In this document: piece by piece, positions 9,297 through 17,301 of the stretch | Numbering within the stretch: the first letter of the stretch is position 1 | Layout: each line of letters opens with the position of its first letter | Notes under the pieces: model-generated | The model's database searches: none | Seen by the model: the letters and a program-made list of their open reading frames with translations, nothing else | What the model was told of the DNA's origin: nothing | Assembly (NCBI RefSeq): GCF_010977575.1 | Contig: NZ_CP048812.1 | Coordinates: 806,001-870,000 of the forward strand | Reading direction: 5' to 3' | Length of the DNA: 64,000 bases | DNA from: Halomonas socia | GTDB lineage: Bacteria; Pseudomonadota; Gammaproteobacteria; Pseudomonadales; Halomonadaceae | Translations under genes and position numbers: made by a program

Positions 9297-9907
9297 GAGC
9301 CACTCGGCGGCTGACGCAAGCCGGCGAGAATGGTGGTCAACAGCTGATCGAGCAGCTCACCGACTTCCAACTGCTGATCCTGCCAATAGCCCAGGCGCTG
9401 ATTGAGCCCCAGCTGTACCAGGCCGTGCACGCTGCCCCACAGGGTGCGTGCCAGGCGCCGCGCCTCGGCATCGCCCAGCGCCGGCTGGTACTCCTTGAGG
9501 GTGGCCTCGACGCGCACGAACAGGGCTTCGATCATGTCGCTCTGGCGCTGGTCGAGCTCGCCCTCCTCGGCCAGCGGATAGTCGAACAGCAGCTGCCAGC
9601 GGTGACGATCCTGCTGGGCGAACTGCCAGTAGGCGGTGGCCAGCCCCTTGAGACGCGGCTCGGGGCTGGCCGCCGCCAACCCTTCGATGGCTAATTTGAG
9701 GCGCCCCAGGGTCTCGACATTGACGTGCTGCAGCAGGTTGCCGAAGCTACCGTACAGCTTGAGCAGGGTGCTCGGCGCGCAGCCCACCTCACGCGCCAGC
9801 GAGCGCAGCGACAGCGTATGCACGGGGCGCTCCTGCAGCCAGGCATCGCATGCGGCCATGACCTGGGCATGCAGTGCCTCGGGCGCATGCTGTCTGGGAC
9901 GAGCCAT
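9293..9907 (-). CDS. TetR-family transcriptional regulator
   Basis: DNA-binding repressor-type protein of 204 residues. The helix-turn-helix lies at about 33-62 (SLRSLAREVGCAPSTLLKLYG); the rest is a helical ligand-binding domain that resembles the WHG-type C-terminal domain. ATG 9907 is preferred to upstream starts because AGGAAG lies 7 bp before it. It overlaps the acyltransferase fusion by 4 bp, which points to control of lipid remodelling or fatty-acid stress; a near-perfect palindrome 22 bp upstream is a likely operator. Ligand unknown. Confidence 0.85.
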   Translation of the reverse strand: MARPRQHAPEALHAQVMAACDAWLQERPVHTLSLRSLAREVGCAPSTLLKLYGSFGNLLQHVNVETLGRLKLAIEGLAAASPEPRLKGLATAYWQFAQQDRHRWQLLFDYPLAEEGELDQRQSDMIEALFVRVEATLKEYQPALGDAEARRLARTLWGSVHGLVQLGLNQRLGYWQDQQLEVGELLDQLLTTILAGLRQPPSGS

Positions 9908-9928
9908 CGGCTTCCTCGCGTGTGAATG

Positions 9929-9944
9929 CACTATTCGAACAGTG
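9929..9944. promoter_or_regulatory. Candidate TetR operator
   Basis: A 16-bp near-palindrome, CACTATTCGAACAGTG, lies in the divergent region between the tetR-type gene and the SRAP gene; 14 of 16 positions are symmetric. Placement just upstream of the regulator fits autoregulation. Confidence 0.5.
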
Positions 9945-10059
9945 TTTCCGGACAGCATATCGATACCTGCGGCAAACGCAAGCTCGGCATTGCTCGCGTC
10001 GCTTTCGCGCACTGCCCGAGTTGGTTACCCTGTCGCCTCGCCACTGGACAGGAGCGCGC

Positions 10060-10749
10060 ATGGCCGGTCGCCTCTATATTGCCCCGACGCTCGACCTCGA
10101 GCGGCTGCTGGGTGGGATCGAGCAGCACGGCGAGCTGCTCGCCAACCCCAATCTGGCCCCGCGCCGTCCGCTGTCGATGCTGCATCATGCCGCCGGCGGC
10201 CCGCGCCTGAGCAGTGCCTTCTGGGGGCTGACCCCGCCGTGGCTCAAGGTCCTCGACCACGCCCCCCACTGCGCCCGTGCCGAATCACTCGACGCCCGCG
10301 CGATGTTCCGCGACGCCTTTGCCGCACGGCGCTGCCTGGTGCCAGTCAGCGGTATCTACGTATGGAAGCCGCAGCCGCGCATGAAGCAGCCCTTCCTGGT
10401 CACCCACTGCGAGCGCCAGCCGCTGCTGCTAGCCGGCCTGTGGTGTCGCTTCCACACGGCCCTGACCGAACATCATGACTCCTGCGCGTTGATCACCGTG
10501 CCCAGTAACGCACTGCTGGCGCCGCTCAGCGATCGGCTGCCGGCGGTGATCGCACCGGCCAGGGCGCGCCGCTGGCTCGACCCAACTACCCCACTGGAGG
10601 AAGCCCGCGCACTGCTGACCCCGGCAGAGATGGAACTGTTGGGCGCTTTTCCGGTATCAAGACGAGTCAATGATCCTTCACATCAGGACTGGGCCTGTGC
10701 TCACCCCACCGGCCCCATGCATCGCTGGACCACCGCACAGGAGACATGA
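10060..10749 (+). CDS. SRAP (YedK/HMCES) family protein lacking the catalytic residues
   Basis: SRAP proteins shield abasic sites in single-stranded DNA by a covalent link through Cys2. This 229-residue copy has the fold's landmarks (FWGLTPPW at 54-61, ARRCLVPVSGIYVWKP at 89-104, PLSDRLPAVI at 155-164), but all four residues known in YedK are changed: Cys2 is Ala, the Asn of the NARxE motif is Cys71, the Glu of the GxYEW motif is Val101, and the His of the HxRxP motif is Ser157. The start MAGRL is the only one that aligns with the family's MCGRF. It probably cannot form the thiazolidine crosslink; binding may remain. Its stop overlaps the next gene's ATG (ATGA), so the two are likely coupled. 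Confidence 0.85.
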   Translation: MAGRLYIAPTLDLERLLGGIEQHGELLANPNLAPRRPLSMLHHAAGGPRLSSAFWGLTPPWLKVLDHAPHCARAESLDARAMFRDAFAARRCLVPVSGIYVWKPQPRMKQPFLVTHCERQPLLLAGLWCRFHTALTEHHDSCALITVPSNALLAPLSDRLPAVIAPARARRWLDPTTPLEEARALLTPAEMELLGAFPVSRRVNDPSHQDWACAHPTGPMHRWTTAQET

Positions 10750-13622
10750 TGCGCCTTTCGTCCTCTTTTTCCGGCTCGCCCGGCGCCAACGCGCTGCGCC
10801 TGCCGCCCCCACTGACGGCTAGCCTGCTCGGCGCCGCGCTGCTCACCTGGTTCGTCTCCCCGCTGCACGCCGACGACACGGGTATCGCCGAGGTCGACAC
10901 CCCGCACATGAGCCCCCACGACACCCGCGACTACCGTACCCTGGAGCTCGACAACGGCCTCAGCGTGCTGCTGGTCAGCGACCCGGAAGCCGACAAGGCC
11001 GCCGCCTCGATGAACGTCAGCGTCGGCAGCACCCAGGATCCCGACGACCTCGCCGGCCTCGCCCACTTCCTCGAGCACATGCTGTTCCTGGGCACCGAGC
11101 CATTCCCCGAGGCCGACGCCTACCAGAGCTACATCTCGCGCCACGGCGGCAACCACAACGCCTTCACCGCGCCCAGCGATACCAACTACTTCTTCGATAT
11201 CGAGCCCGAGGCGCTGCCCGGCGCCCTCGACCGCTTCAGCCAGTTCTTCATCTCGCCGCTGTTCAACGCCGACCAGCTGGCCAGCGAGCGCAGCATCGTG
11301 CACTCCGAGTATCAGGCGCGGCTGCGCGATGAAGGCCGCCGCCAGCTCGACGTGGTCAATCAGCGTCTCAACCCCGACAATCCCACCACGCGCTTTGCGG
11401 TAGGCAGTCGCGAGACCCTCGCCGACCGCCCCGACGACGAGCCGAGCCTGCGCGAGCGGGTCATCGAATTCTACGAGCAGTATTACGACGCCAACGTCAT
11501 GAACCTGGCGCTGGTCGGCCCGCAGCCCCTCGACGAGCTGGAGGGCCTGGTCCAGGAGCGCTTCGTCGATATCGCCGATCGCGGCCTCGAGCCGCCGACC
11601 ATCGACGAATCGCTGGTACTCGACGACAGCCTGCCCCAGGCTCTCGAGGTCCAGAGCCTGCGCGACAGCCGCGAACTGCGCTTCCAGTTCGCCATCGACG
11701 ACCCCCGCGACGAGTACCGCACCAAGCCCGCCGACTTCCTGGCCAACCTGCTCGGCCACGAGGGCGACGGCAGCCTGCTGGCGGCGCTGCGCGAGGCCGG
11801 CCTGGCCGACGGCCTGTCCGCCGGAGTCAGCCGCGGCGACGGCAATCAGGCGCTGTTCACGGTGACGGTCAGCCTCACCCCCAGCGGGGCAGAAGCCCTC
11901 GACACCATCCAGGCCAGCCTGTTCGAGGCCATTGCGCTGATCGACGAGAAGGGCCTGGAGGAGTGGCGCTACGACGAGCAGGCCAGCCTCGCCGAGCAGG
12001 AGTTCACCTTCCAGCAGCACGGTGCACCGCTGCAGAGCGCCATGCGCCTGGCCATGAACCTGGCCTACTACCCCCGCGAGGACGTGCACTACGCCGCCTA
12101 CCGCATGGACGGTTTCGACGCCGAGCGCATCACCGAGTACCTCGCGGCGCTGCGCCCGGACAACCTGCTGCGCATTTACAGCGGTCCCGACGTGGAGGGT
12201 GAAGAAACCTCGCCGTGGTTCGATGCCCCCTACCGGGTCGAGCAGCCGGCCGGGTGGGCGGAAGCCGAGCCGCTATCGGGGCTGGCGCTGCCCGACCCCA
12301 ACCCCTTCATCGCAGAGGACCTGACCCTGCTCGAGGAGCAGGACGACGTGCCCTACCCGCTGATCGAGGGTGACAGCTTCTCGCTGTGGCACCAGGCCCA
12401 TGCCGGCTTCAACACGCCCAAGGTCGAGTGGCGCTTCAGCCTGCAGCACCCCCAGGCCACGCATAGTGCGCGGGACGCCGCGTTGACCCGGCTGCTGGCC
12501 GGCTGGCTCGACGACAGTCTCAACGAGGCCTTCTACCCGGCGCGGCTGGCCGGCCAGCGCTTCGAGTCCTACGCTCACTCGCGCGGCATGACGCTGTCGT
12601 TCTCGGGCTGGCGCGACCGCCAGGAGCTACTGATGCGCCAGGCGCTGTCGCAGCTGATCGAGGGAGAAATCAGCGATGCCAGCGTCGAACGGGTGCGCTA
12701 CCGCCTCGAGCGCGAGTGGCGCAACGCGCCGCAGACGGCGCTGCACCAGCAGGCCTACCGGACCCTCGGCGAGGCGCTGATTCGTCCCCAGTGGTCGACG
12801 TCGGCGCTACTCGAGGCGGTGCGTGAGCTCAAGGCCGACGACCTGCGTGACTTCCGTCGCCGGTTCCTCAACGAGCTGCGTATCGAAGCCATGGTGGTCG
12901 GCAACCTGCCCGCCGAACTCGCCGAGCGCGAGGCACGAATGGTCGCCGATGCTCTGCGTCCGCAGCTCGGCGAGGGCGATATCCCGCGCCTCGAACCACT
13001 GCGCGCCAGCCAGTTGGCACCGCTGCATCCCGACACCGAGCGCCAGGAGTCGCTGGTGCTGCGCTACCTGCAGGGTGCCGACCGCAGCCTCGACAGTCAG
13101 GCCCGCCTGGCGGTGATTGCCCAGCTCATCGACACGCCGTTCTACACCCGGCTGCGCACCGAGGAGCAGCTCGGCTATATCGTCAACGCCGGCTACTCGC
13201 CGCTGCTCGACGCCCCCGGCGTGGCGCTGGTGGTGCAGTCACCGGAGACCGACAGCGCCACCATCGGCGAGCGCATCGATGCCTTCCTCGACGACTTCGA
13301 GACGCGCCTGGAGGCGCTTGAGGACGACGACATCGCCGCCTATCGCCAGTCGGTACGCGACCGCCTACTGACCCGCGACACCTCCCTTGGCGCCCTGACA
13401 AACCGCCAGTGGCAGGCGCTGGCCTACGGCGATACCGACTTCGACCGCCGCGAGCGCCTCGCCGCACGGGTCATGGAGGTTTCCGCCGACGAGCTGCGCG
13501 AGGCCTGGCCGAGCCTGCGCCGCGAGGCGGTGGTCGACGTGACCTTCGACCCCGGCGACGAGGCCAGCGACGTGGCCAGCGCCAGCGAGGAGCTGGAACC
13601 GCTGCCGCTGCCCGACGACTGA
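10746..13622 (+). CDS. ptrA: Pitrilysin-type M16 metalloprotease (protease III)
   Basis: Periplasmic zinc peptidase of the insulinase family. At 958 residues it matches protease III (962 in E. coli). A signal peptide (about 1-42, ending at SPLHA-D) is followed by the active M16 domain with the inverted zinc motif HFLEH (107-111) and the distal ligand Glu188 (HSEYQ), 77 residues after His111 as in pitrilysin. Three further M16-like domains follow, including FYTRLRTEEQLGYIV (about 798-812). Starts within the stop codon of the SRAP gene; two consecutive ATGs are possible. A strong bidirectional hairpin follows. Confidence 0.94.
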   Translation: MMRLSSSFSGSPGANALRLPPPLTASLLGAALLTWFVSPLHADDTGIAEVDTPHMSPHDTRDYRTLELDNGLSVLLVSDPEADKAAASMNVSVGSTQDPDDLAGLAHFLEHMLFLGTEPFPEADAYQSYISRHGGNHNAFTAPSDTNYFFDIEPEALPGALDRFSQFFISPLFNADQLASERSIVHSEYQARLRDEGRRQLDVVNQRLNPDNPTTRFAVGSRETLADRPDDEPSLRERVIEFYEQYYDANVMNLALVGPQPLDELEGLVQERFVDIADRGLEPPTIDESLVLDDSLPQALEVQSLRDSRELRFQFAIDDPRDEYRTKPADFLANLLGHEGDGSLLAALREAGLADGLSAGVSRGDGNQALFTVTVSLTPSGAEALDTIQASLFEAIALIDEKGLEEWRYDEQASLAEQEFTFQQHGAPLQSAMRLAMNLAYYPREDVHYAAYRMDGFDAERITEYLAALRPDNLLRIYSGPDVEGEETSPWFDAPYRVEQPAGWAEAEPLSGLALPDPNPFIAEDLTLLEEQDDVPYPLIEGDSFSLWHQAHAGFNTPKVEWRFSLQHPQATHSARDAALTRLLAGWLDDSLNEAFYPARLAGQRFESYAHSRGMTLSFSGWRDRQELLMRQALSQLIEGEISDASVERVRYRLEREWRNAPQTALHQQAYRTLGEALIRPQWSTSALLEAVRELKADDLRDFRRRFLNELRIEAMVVGNLPAELAEREARMVADALRPQLGEGDIPRLEPLRASQLAPLHPDTERQESLVLRYLQGADRSLDSQARLAVIAQLIDTPFYTRLRTEEQLGYIVNAGYSPLLDAPGVALVVQSPETDSATIGERIDAFLDDFETRLEALEDDDIAAYRQSVRDRLLTRDTSLGALTNRQWQALAYGDTDFDRRERLAARVMEVSADELREAWPSLRREAVVDVTFDPGDEASDVASASEELEPLPLPDD

Positions 13623-13636
13623 GCAGGCTGAACGCA

Positions 13637-13665
13637 CCGCGCCCGGCCAAGTTGGCCGGGCGCGG
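13637..13665. terminator. Bidirectional terminator between ptrA and sbcB
   Basis: A 14-bp perfect inverted repeat (13637-13650 and 13652-13665, CCGCGCCCGGCCAA and its complement) ends both convergent genes; a short T-rich stretch follows on the rightward strand. Confidence 0.85.
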
Positions 13666-13690
13666 TAGTTTGAGCTTACGACGACTCGCG

Positions 13691-15151
13691 TCAGCCGAAG
13701 GCCTGGGGCGGCACGATCGACTCGACATGCATCACCAGCTCCTCGAGCACCTGCCGCTCATGGTCGTCCAGCGTCACCTGGTTGAGGCGTTCGATCTCGC
13801 GCGCAAAGCCGGCCAGGGTCAAGCCACCCAGGCTGGCATCGTTCATGCGCGCCCAGCGGAACTCCTCCCAGCGCGCCTGCTCCTCGCTGGACAGGGTGTC
13901 GGGGTAGCTGCGCGCACGAAAGCGAAACAGCATCTCCTCGAGGCGCGGGTCTTGGAAGGCGAAGGCGGTCTCGCCCAGCTCCCAGGGATCGGTGTCGCGC
14001 ACCCGCTGCATCTGCTGGCGGTCCGCCGGTGAGAAGAACCCGCCGGAGTAGAGCATCAGATCAGGGTCCTGGGGGCCTTCGGGGGGCGGCTCGGCGAACA
14101 CCGCGGCGGCCTTGCGCGCCGCCTCGGGGTTGGCGCACAGCGCCTGCCAGTGCTGCTCACAGCGCGCCCGGTCGAGGGACAGCCGTTCGGCGACGTCCGG
14201 GGTCACCGCCTTGATCGGCAGCACCACCGGGCTCTTGTTGATATGGATCACCTTGAGCGGGATACGCGTCTCGCCTTCGGCCAGCTCGTCGGCACCGACG
14301 AAGACCCGCGCGCGAATCTCCTCCGGCGACAGCGAAAACAGCGGCGCCGGATCGTCGCCGAGGTCGTAGACGATCACCCCGTTGGGGTTGGTGGGGTGCT
14401 CGGCCAGCGGCATTACCAGCGCACTGCAGCCGCGGCTCGCCGGGTAGCGCCGCGACACGTGCAGCATCGGCTTGCGCGAGGGGATATCCAGCAGCCTGGC
14501 TACCTCGCGCTTGCTGCGCAGTTTCAGTAGGTAGTCGAACAGCTGCGGATTACGCGTCTTGAGCAGCCGCGCCATGGCGATGGTCGCGCGCACGTCGGCC
14601 AGCGCGTCATGGGCACCGGCATGCTCGATGCCGTTGGCCGCGGTGAGGTGCTCGAGTTTGAAGCTCGGCGCGCCGTCTTCACGCCGCGGCCATTCGATAC
14701 CCTCGGGACGCAGGGCATGGAAGGCGCGCACGGCGTCGATCAAGTCCCAGCGCGAGTTGCCGTTCTGCCACTCGCGGGCATAGGGGTCGAGGAAATTGCG
14801 GTAGAACAGGTGACGGCTGACTTCGTCGTCGAAGCGCAGGCTGTTGTAGCCCAGTGCACAGGTGCCAGGCTCGCTCATCGCCGTATTGATGTGTCCGGCG
14901 AACTCCGCCTCGGGCATGCCGCGGCGGCGCGCCTGCTGTGGCGTGATGCCGGTGATCAGGCAGGCCTGGGGGTGCGGCAGGTAGTCGTCGGCTGGCTTGC
15001 AGTACCACATCAGCGGCTCGCCGATCTCGTTGAACTCGGCATCAGTGCGGATGGCGGCAAACTGGGAGGGACGATCACGCCGCGGATCGGCGCCGAAGGT
15101 CTCGTAATCGTGCCACAGAAAACTCTGCGGCGCGGCAGGGAACTGCGCCAT
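13691..15151 (-). CDS. sbcB: Exodeoxyribonuclease I
   Basis: Processive 3'-5' single-strand exonuclease used in recombination and mismatch repair. The 486 residues (E. coli 475) contain the DEDDh active site: DYETFG (D15, E17), the GYNSLRFDDE segment with its acidic residues, and HDALADV (His and Asp near 181-186). The SH3-like and helical domains follow (PLKVIHINKSPVVLPIKAV). It stands alone between the ptrA terminator and minE. Confidence 0.95.
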   Translation of the reverse strand: MAQFPAAPQSFLWHDYETFGADPRRDRPSQFAAIRTDAEFNEIGEPLMWYCKPADDYLPHPQACLITGITPQQARRRGMPEAEFAGHINTAMSEPGTCALGYNSLRFDDEVSRHLFYRNFLDPYAREWQNGNSRWDLIDAVRAFHALRPEGIEWPRREDGAPSFKLEHLTAANGIEHAGAHDALADVRATIAMARLLKTRNPQLFDYLLKLRSKREVARLLDIPSRKPMLHVSRRYPASRGCSALVMPLAEHPTNPNGVIVYDLGDDPAPLFSLSPEEIRARVFVGADELAEGETRIPLKVIHINKSPVVLPIKAVTPDVAERLSLDRARCEQHWQALCANPEAARKAAAVFAEPPPEGPQDPDLMLYSGGFFSPADRQQMQRVRDTDPWELGETAFAFQDPRLEEMLFRFRARSYPDTLSSEEQARWEEFRWARMNDASLGGLTLAGFAREIERLNQVTLDDHERQVLEELVMHVESIVPPQAFG

Positions 15152-15234
15152 GGGGATAGTCGTCTCTCTTCAGCGGGCCGGGCACCTAGCCTAGCACATC
15201 GCCGGGGCCGCGCTCAGCCACCCCGGCAGGCGGC

Positions 15235-15486
15235 TCAGCTGCGCGGCAGGGTGACGTTGAGTTCGAGCACCGAGCAGTCGTCGTCGCGGTCGAGGCTGAT
15301 ACTGATGGCATCCTGCTCGACCTTGACGTAGCGCCGAATCACCTCCAACAGCTCACGCTCCAGCATCGGCATATAGTCAGGCTGATCGCGCTGGCCGCGC
15401 TGGTGAGCGACGATGATCTGCAGGCGCTCCTTGGCCACGGACGCACTCTTCTTGCGCTCGCCTCTGAGAAAATCCAGTAGTTTCAT
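15235..15486 (-). CDS. minE: Cell division topological specificity factor MinE
   Basis: Drives pole-to-pole oscillation of MinCD by stimulating MinD ATPase. 83 residues, with the membrane-targeting and MinD-binding N-terminus ([31 protein letters not shown]) and the dimerising C-terminal domain. Its ATG overlaps the minD stop by 4 bp; it is the last gene of minCDE. Confidence 0.95.
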   Translation of the reverse strand: MKLLDFLRGERKKSASVAKERLQIIVAHQRGQRDQPDYMPMLERELLEVIRRYVKVEQDAISISLDRDDDCSVLELNVTLPRS

Positions 15487-16301
15487 CGGCGACCTCCTCC
15501 GAATACCCGGCTCAGCAGACTCTTCTTTTGGTACTCATGAAAACGCAGCGGGACGTCCTCACCGAGCAGCCGCGAGACCGTGTCGGTATAGGCCTGACCG
15601 GCATCGCTGTTGGCGTCGTGGGTGACCGGGATGCCCTGGTTGGAGGCGCGCAGCACGGCCTCGGATTCAGGGATCAGGCCAATCAGGTCGATGGCCAGGA
15701 TCTCGCGAATGTCCTCGAGATTGAGCATATCACCGTGGTCGACCCGCGCCGGGTTGTAGCGGGTGATCAGCAGATGCTCCTTGATCGGCTCCTGGTTGCG
15801 CTCGGCACGGCGGGTCTTCGACGCCAGCAGCCCGAGAATACGGTCGGAGTCGCGCACCGAGGAGACCTCGGGATTGGTCACCACCACCGCTTCGTCGGCA
15901 AAATACATCGCCAGCTGTGCGCCGCGCTCGATCCCTGCCGGTGAGTCGCAGAGGATGTAATCGAAGTCCTCCGACAGGCTTTCGAGCACTTTCTCCACGC
16001 CTTCGCTGGTCAGGGCATCCTTGTCGCGGGTCTGGGAGGCCGGCAGGATGTGCAGGTTGTCGACCCGCTTGTCGCGGATCAGGGCCTGGTTCAGCCCCGC
16101 CTCGCCCTGGATCACATTGACCAGGTCGTAGACCACGCGTCGCTCGCAGCCCATGATCAGGTCGAGGTTACGCAGGCCCACGTCGAAGTCGATCACGACG
16201 GTCTTGTTGCCGCGCAGCGCCAGCCCGGTGGCGATGGCTGCTGCGCTGGTAGTCTTGCCGACCCCACCCTTGCCGGAGGTCACTACGATAATCTTGGCCA
16301 A
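15483..16301 (-). CDS. minD: Septum site-determining ATPase MinD
   Basis: Membrane-binding ATPase that recruits MinC to prevent polar division. 272 residues; deviant Walker A KGGVGKTT at 11-18, a Walker B-type [11 protein letters not shown] (about 35-45) and a C-terminal amphipathic helix (about 258-270, [12 protein letters not shown]) for membrane anchoring. Lies 40 bp after minC and overlaps minE by 4 bp. Confidence 0.97.
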   Translation of the reverse strand: MAKIIVVTSGKGGVGKTTSAAAIATGLALRGNKTVVIDFDVGLRNLDLIMGCERRVVYDLVNVIQGEAGLNQALIRDKRVDNLHILPASQTRDKDALTSEGVEKVLESLSEDFDYILCDSPAGIERGAQLAMYFADEAVVVTNPEVSSVRDSDRILGLLASKTRRAERNQEPIKEHLLITRYNPARVDHGDMLNLEDIREILAIDLIGLIPESEAVLRASNQGIPVTHDANSDAGQAYTDTVSRLLGEDVPLRFHEYQKKSLLSRVFGGGRR

Positions 16302-16341
16302 GATAAGCTTCCTGTTGCTATGAGGGGTGTCGTCGTCACGC

Positions 16342-17070
16342 TCACGTCAGCCCGGCGATGGCCAGCTGGTCGTCGCTGAGACGGACCTGCACCGCGCTGC
16401 CCAGCAGTCGCGGATCGATGTCTTCCAGACGTTTGTAGTTGCCGGCCACCGAGAGCAGTTCGGCGTGCAGCTCACGGCAGAAGATGCCGGCCAGGGCATC
16501 GCCGTGAATGCCGGCTAGGGCACGGCCGCGCAGCGCCCCGTAGACGTGCACGTTACCCGCTGCCAGCACTTCGGCACCGGCATTGACCGAGCCGATGACC
16601 ACCAGATCGCCATCGGGGGCGGTAAGCTGCTGCCCCGAACGTACCGTGCCGCGGTGAATGCGCCCGCCGCCGGCCACCTGCGGCACGCTCTCCGCCGGGG
16701 TCTCCGGGGCGGGTACGGCGACGCTTTCCAGGTTACGCGGCTTGATCTCCTGGGGCGGAAACCAGCCGAGCCCCAGTGCCCAGGCCGACTGCTTGATCGG
16801 GTCGGCGCCACCGCGCACTGCCACCGGCAGCAGCTTATGGGCACGACACACCGCGCAAATGCGTTCCAGCGCCAGGTGCGGCTCATCGAGCTTCTCGACA
16901 CTGAGCACCACCGGCGTGTGCTGAAAGAATGCCGGTGACTGGCTGAGCTTGCCGGCCAGTTGCTCTCGGATACGCTCGGGATCGGCACTGATCAGTTCCA
17001 TGACCGTCATGGGCAGCATGCCGCCCTTGAAAGTAAAGGCTGTGCTGGCCCTGTCCACGTTCAGGCTCAT
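16342..17070 (-). CDS. minC: Septum site-determining protein MinC
   Basis: FtsZ polymerisation inhibitor. 242 residues: N-terminal FtsZ-binding domain (about 1-105, AFTFKGGMLPMTVMEL) and a C-terminal beta-helix that binds MinD (about 135-240, GDLVVIGSVNAGAEVLAAGNVHVYG). First gene of minCDE. The region upstream to 17301 is a divergent promoter region in which nothing further was recognised. Confidence 0.95.
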   Translation of the reverse strand: MSLNVDRASTAFTFKGGMLPMTVMELISADPERIREQLAGKLSQSPAFFQHTPVVLSVEKLDEPHLALERICAVCRAHKLLPVAVRGGADPIKQSAWALGLGWFPPQEIKPRNLESVAVPAPETPAESVPQVAGGGRIHRGTVRSGQQLTAPDGDLVVIGSVNAGAEVLAAGNVHVYGALRGRALAGIHGDALAGIFCRELHAELLSVAGNYKRLEDIDPRLLGSAVQVRLSDDQLAIAGLT

Positions 17071-17301
17071 GGCCGGACTCCAGGTCGAATGATGACAGTA
17101 AAGCTAAGCGAGGGGCGCCGCCCCTGCAACTGATCATAAGACCAGCCGCGCGGCTTGTCAGTGTCTCCAGTCGGCAACAGCACTCGCGCCGAGGCCTTTT
17201 CCGCTGCCGCATCACATGCTTAGATAGCAGGTCGGGGATTTGCAGAGAACAACAATATCCCGCCTTTCACAAGGATATGCCGCGTCATGCCAGGAAGCTT
17301 C

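Noticed and set aside
10701-12089. 462-codon open frame opposite the protease gene
   Set aside because: Composition shadow of the GC-rich ptrA gene; no family motif, while ptrA has its zinc site and full length.
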